From contig CAVAJR010000052.1 of NCBI GenBank assembly GCA_963589005.1, positions 1 through 6,336 on the forward strand: DNA of 6,336 nucleotides, given 5' to 3'. This DNA is from RGIG5612 sp963589005. Lineage in GTDB: Bacteria; Bacillota; Clostridia; Lachnospirales; Lachnospiraceae. Position 1 is the first letter of the stretch. Every line of letters begins with the position of its first letter. Below, in pieces: positions 5,224-6,336 of this stretch. The position numbers and the translations under genes were made by a program. The notes under the pieces were generated by a model. That model had not been told where the DNA came from, made no database searches, and saw nothing but the letters and a program-made list of their open reading frames with translations.

Positions 5224-6336
5224 TTATCTCATGGCAGGGATAAAGCCCCATTTTATTGTACTTCCGTAAGAGGTGTTATTATAACGGGCATTCCACTCAC
5301 TAAGTGAAAGGATTTCTATATAGCCTACGCTAGATATAACTTTGCCGTCACCAAGATAAATTCCGACATGACCGAATTGTTTTCCCAGTGTGGTATATGT
5401 GCTTCTTGTTGCGACAATCATTCCCGGTTCGAGATCGTTTTCATTTGAACTGTAGCAAACATATGCCCAGTAATCATTTGCATTAAAAGCTGTATCATAT
5501 GCATATTCCTCAGATGTAATAAGACCACTTTCATGAGCATAAGCATATTTAGTCGGACGCAAATATGAAAAATAAGAACTGAATCCTGCATTTTGCAATA
5601 CAATATCCACCCATGCAGCACAGTAGCCTATTGCTGTAGTAGGGGTAGAAAGTGCTGCTTCTATTATTGCAATCTGATCATCTGACAAAGAGCTGTCCTG
5701 ATCTGATTTACTAATAATGGCACCCTCGGAATCAGTTACATACTTGATGCCGTTAACTGTAAATGTACCAATCTTTAGAATGCCTCTGTAAGTATCATTT
5801 GATGTGGTATCGAAGTAGTATTCAGAACCATTCAATTCCAGAAAACCGACATGCATAGAGCCGTCGCTGTCAAAATAATACCATTCTTCAATTCCGTCAC
5901 GATCTCCATCAATATGAAGCCAGCCGATTGCCATCTCTCCGGCAGACTTAAAGTAATATTGAGTACCATTTATCACCTTCCATCCGGTATACATTCGTCC
6001 GACTGAGTCAAAGTAATACACTTTCTCATCAATTTTTCTGAGACCTGTTGCAAAGGTGCCACCAGAATTAATGTAATATTTGTAGCCGTCAATAGTAGTC
6101 CATCCAGTTTCGGTACCCAGTGTACCGTCAGAATTGAAGTTGTACTTTTTGCCGTCTATCTCAGTGGCTTCCGTAACCATTCGTCCGGATTCATCAAAAT
6201 AGTATTTGTTGTTTTTATATGTAAGCCAGGCAAGAGACTGCATTACACCGGAGCCGTCAAAGTAATACCAGATTTCATTGCTGTTATTGGTTCCTCTGTA
6301 AAGCCAACCAACCGCCATAATTCCGCTGCTGTTGAA
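5224..6336 (-). CDS. Secreted cell-wall-binding repeat protein with C-terminal CHAP/NlpC-P60-like domain (5' end outside window)
   Basis: Only the last 370 codons plus the TAA stop (5224-5226) are visible. The frame stays open to the right edge, so the methionine at 6318 is internal, lying mid-repeat after FNSSGI. About ten 20-residue cell-wall-binding repeats (GW-x-x-I-x-G-x-x-YYF type) fill roughly the first 205 visible residues. The remaining part looks like a papain-fold wall hydrolase: a probable catalytic Cys in GYCAAWVDIV (codon 5620-5622) and a probable His in GHVGIYLGDGK (codon 5368-5370), ending in KWGFIPAMR. In the NlpC/P60 family this fold cleaves peptidoglycan stem-peptide bonds, and in the CHAP family it acts as amidase or endopeptidase. 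The third catalytic residue is unclear: the position 12 after the His is Ser. Export is inferred, because the N-terminus is missing. The next gene starts 26 bases downstream, with no terminator between, so the two are probably co-transcribed. The CHAP versus NlpC/P60 assignment is uncertain. Confidence 0.88.
   Translation of the reverse strand, partial: FNSSGIMAVGWLYRGTNNSNEIWYYFDGSGVMQSLAWLTYKNNKYYFDESGRMVTEATEIDGKKYNFNSDGTLGTETGWTTIDGYKYYINSGGTFATGLRKIDEKVYYFDSVGRMYTGWKVINGTQYYFKSAGEMAIGWLHIDGDRDGIEEWYYFDSDGSMHVGFLELNGSEYYFDTTSNDTYRGILKIGTFTVNGIKYVTDSEGAIISKSDQDSSLSDDQIAIIEAALSTPTTAIGYCAAWVDIVLQNAGFSSYFSYLRPTKYAYAHESGLITSEEYAYDTAFNANDYWAYVCYSSNENDLEPGMIVATRSTYTTLGKQFGHVGIYLGDGKVISSVGYIEILSLSEWNARYNNTSYGSTIKWGFIPAMR
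5700..6336 (-). repeat. Array of about ten cell-wall-binding repeats in the first gene
   Basis: Degenerate modules of about 20 residues, related to the choline-binding/CW_binding family. Most follow the pattern GW-x-x-I-x-G-x-x-YYF-x-x-x-G-x-M-x-T. Many lack the second tryptophan seen in the other two genes: the strand-2 motif reads KYYF, KYYI, VYYF, QYYF or EYYF rather than WYYF. Two modules beginning GWL carry extra loop residues (around 6255-6305 and 5870-5930). The ligand cannot be told from sequence. Choline is bound in pneumococcal relatives, but glucans or other wall polymers are possible. Confidence 0.85.

Noticed and set aside
5418..5621. Minus-strand open frame of about 67 codons
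   Set aside because: It is out of frame inside the CHAP/NlpC-P60-like domain of the first gene.
6316..6318. ATG at 6318 as the true start of the first gene
   Set aside because: The frame stays open to the window edge. The ATG lies in the middle of a binding repeat (GIMAVGWL), no signal peptide follows it and no ribosome binding site precedes it.

Overview
The window carries three genes, all on the minus strand and so read from right to left. They look like secreted, cell-wall-associated proteins of a Gram-positive anaerobe. The AT-leaning sequence, the clostridial-style GW/WYY cell-wall-binding repeats, the His/Cys modules with a 'GLTEGSHCSxCG' motif, and a transglutaminase-like domain of a type common in gut and rumen Lachnospiraceae all point to Clostridia, probably Lachnospiraceae. 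This placement is from family resemblance, not from a search.

Layout in transcription order. (A) 6336-5224 is the 3' part of a gene that enters from the right edge: about ten cell-wall-binding repeats followed by a C-terminal CHAP/NlpC-P60-like cysteine peptidase or amidase domain. (B) 5197-2468 starts 26 bases after A ends and is complete at 909 residues: signal peptide, acidic Ser/Thr/Glu/Asp stalk, an unrecognised Cys-containing segment, one His/Cys module, 14 cell-wall-binding repeats, a peptidoglycan-binding_1-like domain and a C-terminal NlpC/P60 domain. (C) 2304-1 starts after a 163-base gap that contains a strong hairpin, and runs off the left edge with 768 residues visible: signal peptide, acidic stalk, a domain of unknown role, a transglutaminase-like domain with a Cys-His-Asp triad, two His/Cys modules and at least seven cell-wall-binding repeats. 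C has no stop codon in the window but is open over its whole visible length.

How the genes may work together (inference): all three appear to combine the same kind of wall-binding repeat with a different papain-fold cysteine enzyme. A and B are probably co-transcribed. C may be read through or separately controlled. Together they look like a small envelope-remodelling locus, with two putative peptidoglycan hydrolases and one transglutaminase-like enzyme held at the same surface.

The most striking feature visible in the DNA is an exact 183-base tandem duplication inside B (3714-4079), which adds one 61-residue block of three binding repeats without a single base difference. Other points of interest are a shared His/Cys-plus-repeat cassette placed on opposite sides of the catalytic domain in B and C, and a calcium-loop-like insertion in one repeat of A. 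I found no tRNA, rRNA, CRISPR array, insertion sequence or phage gene.
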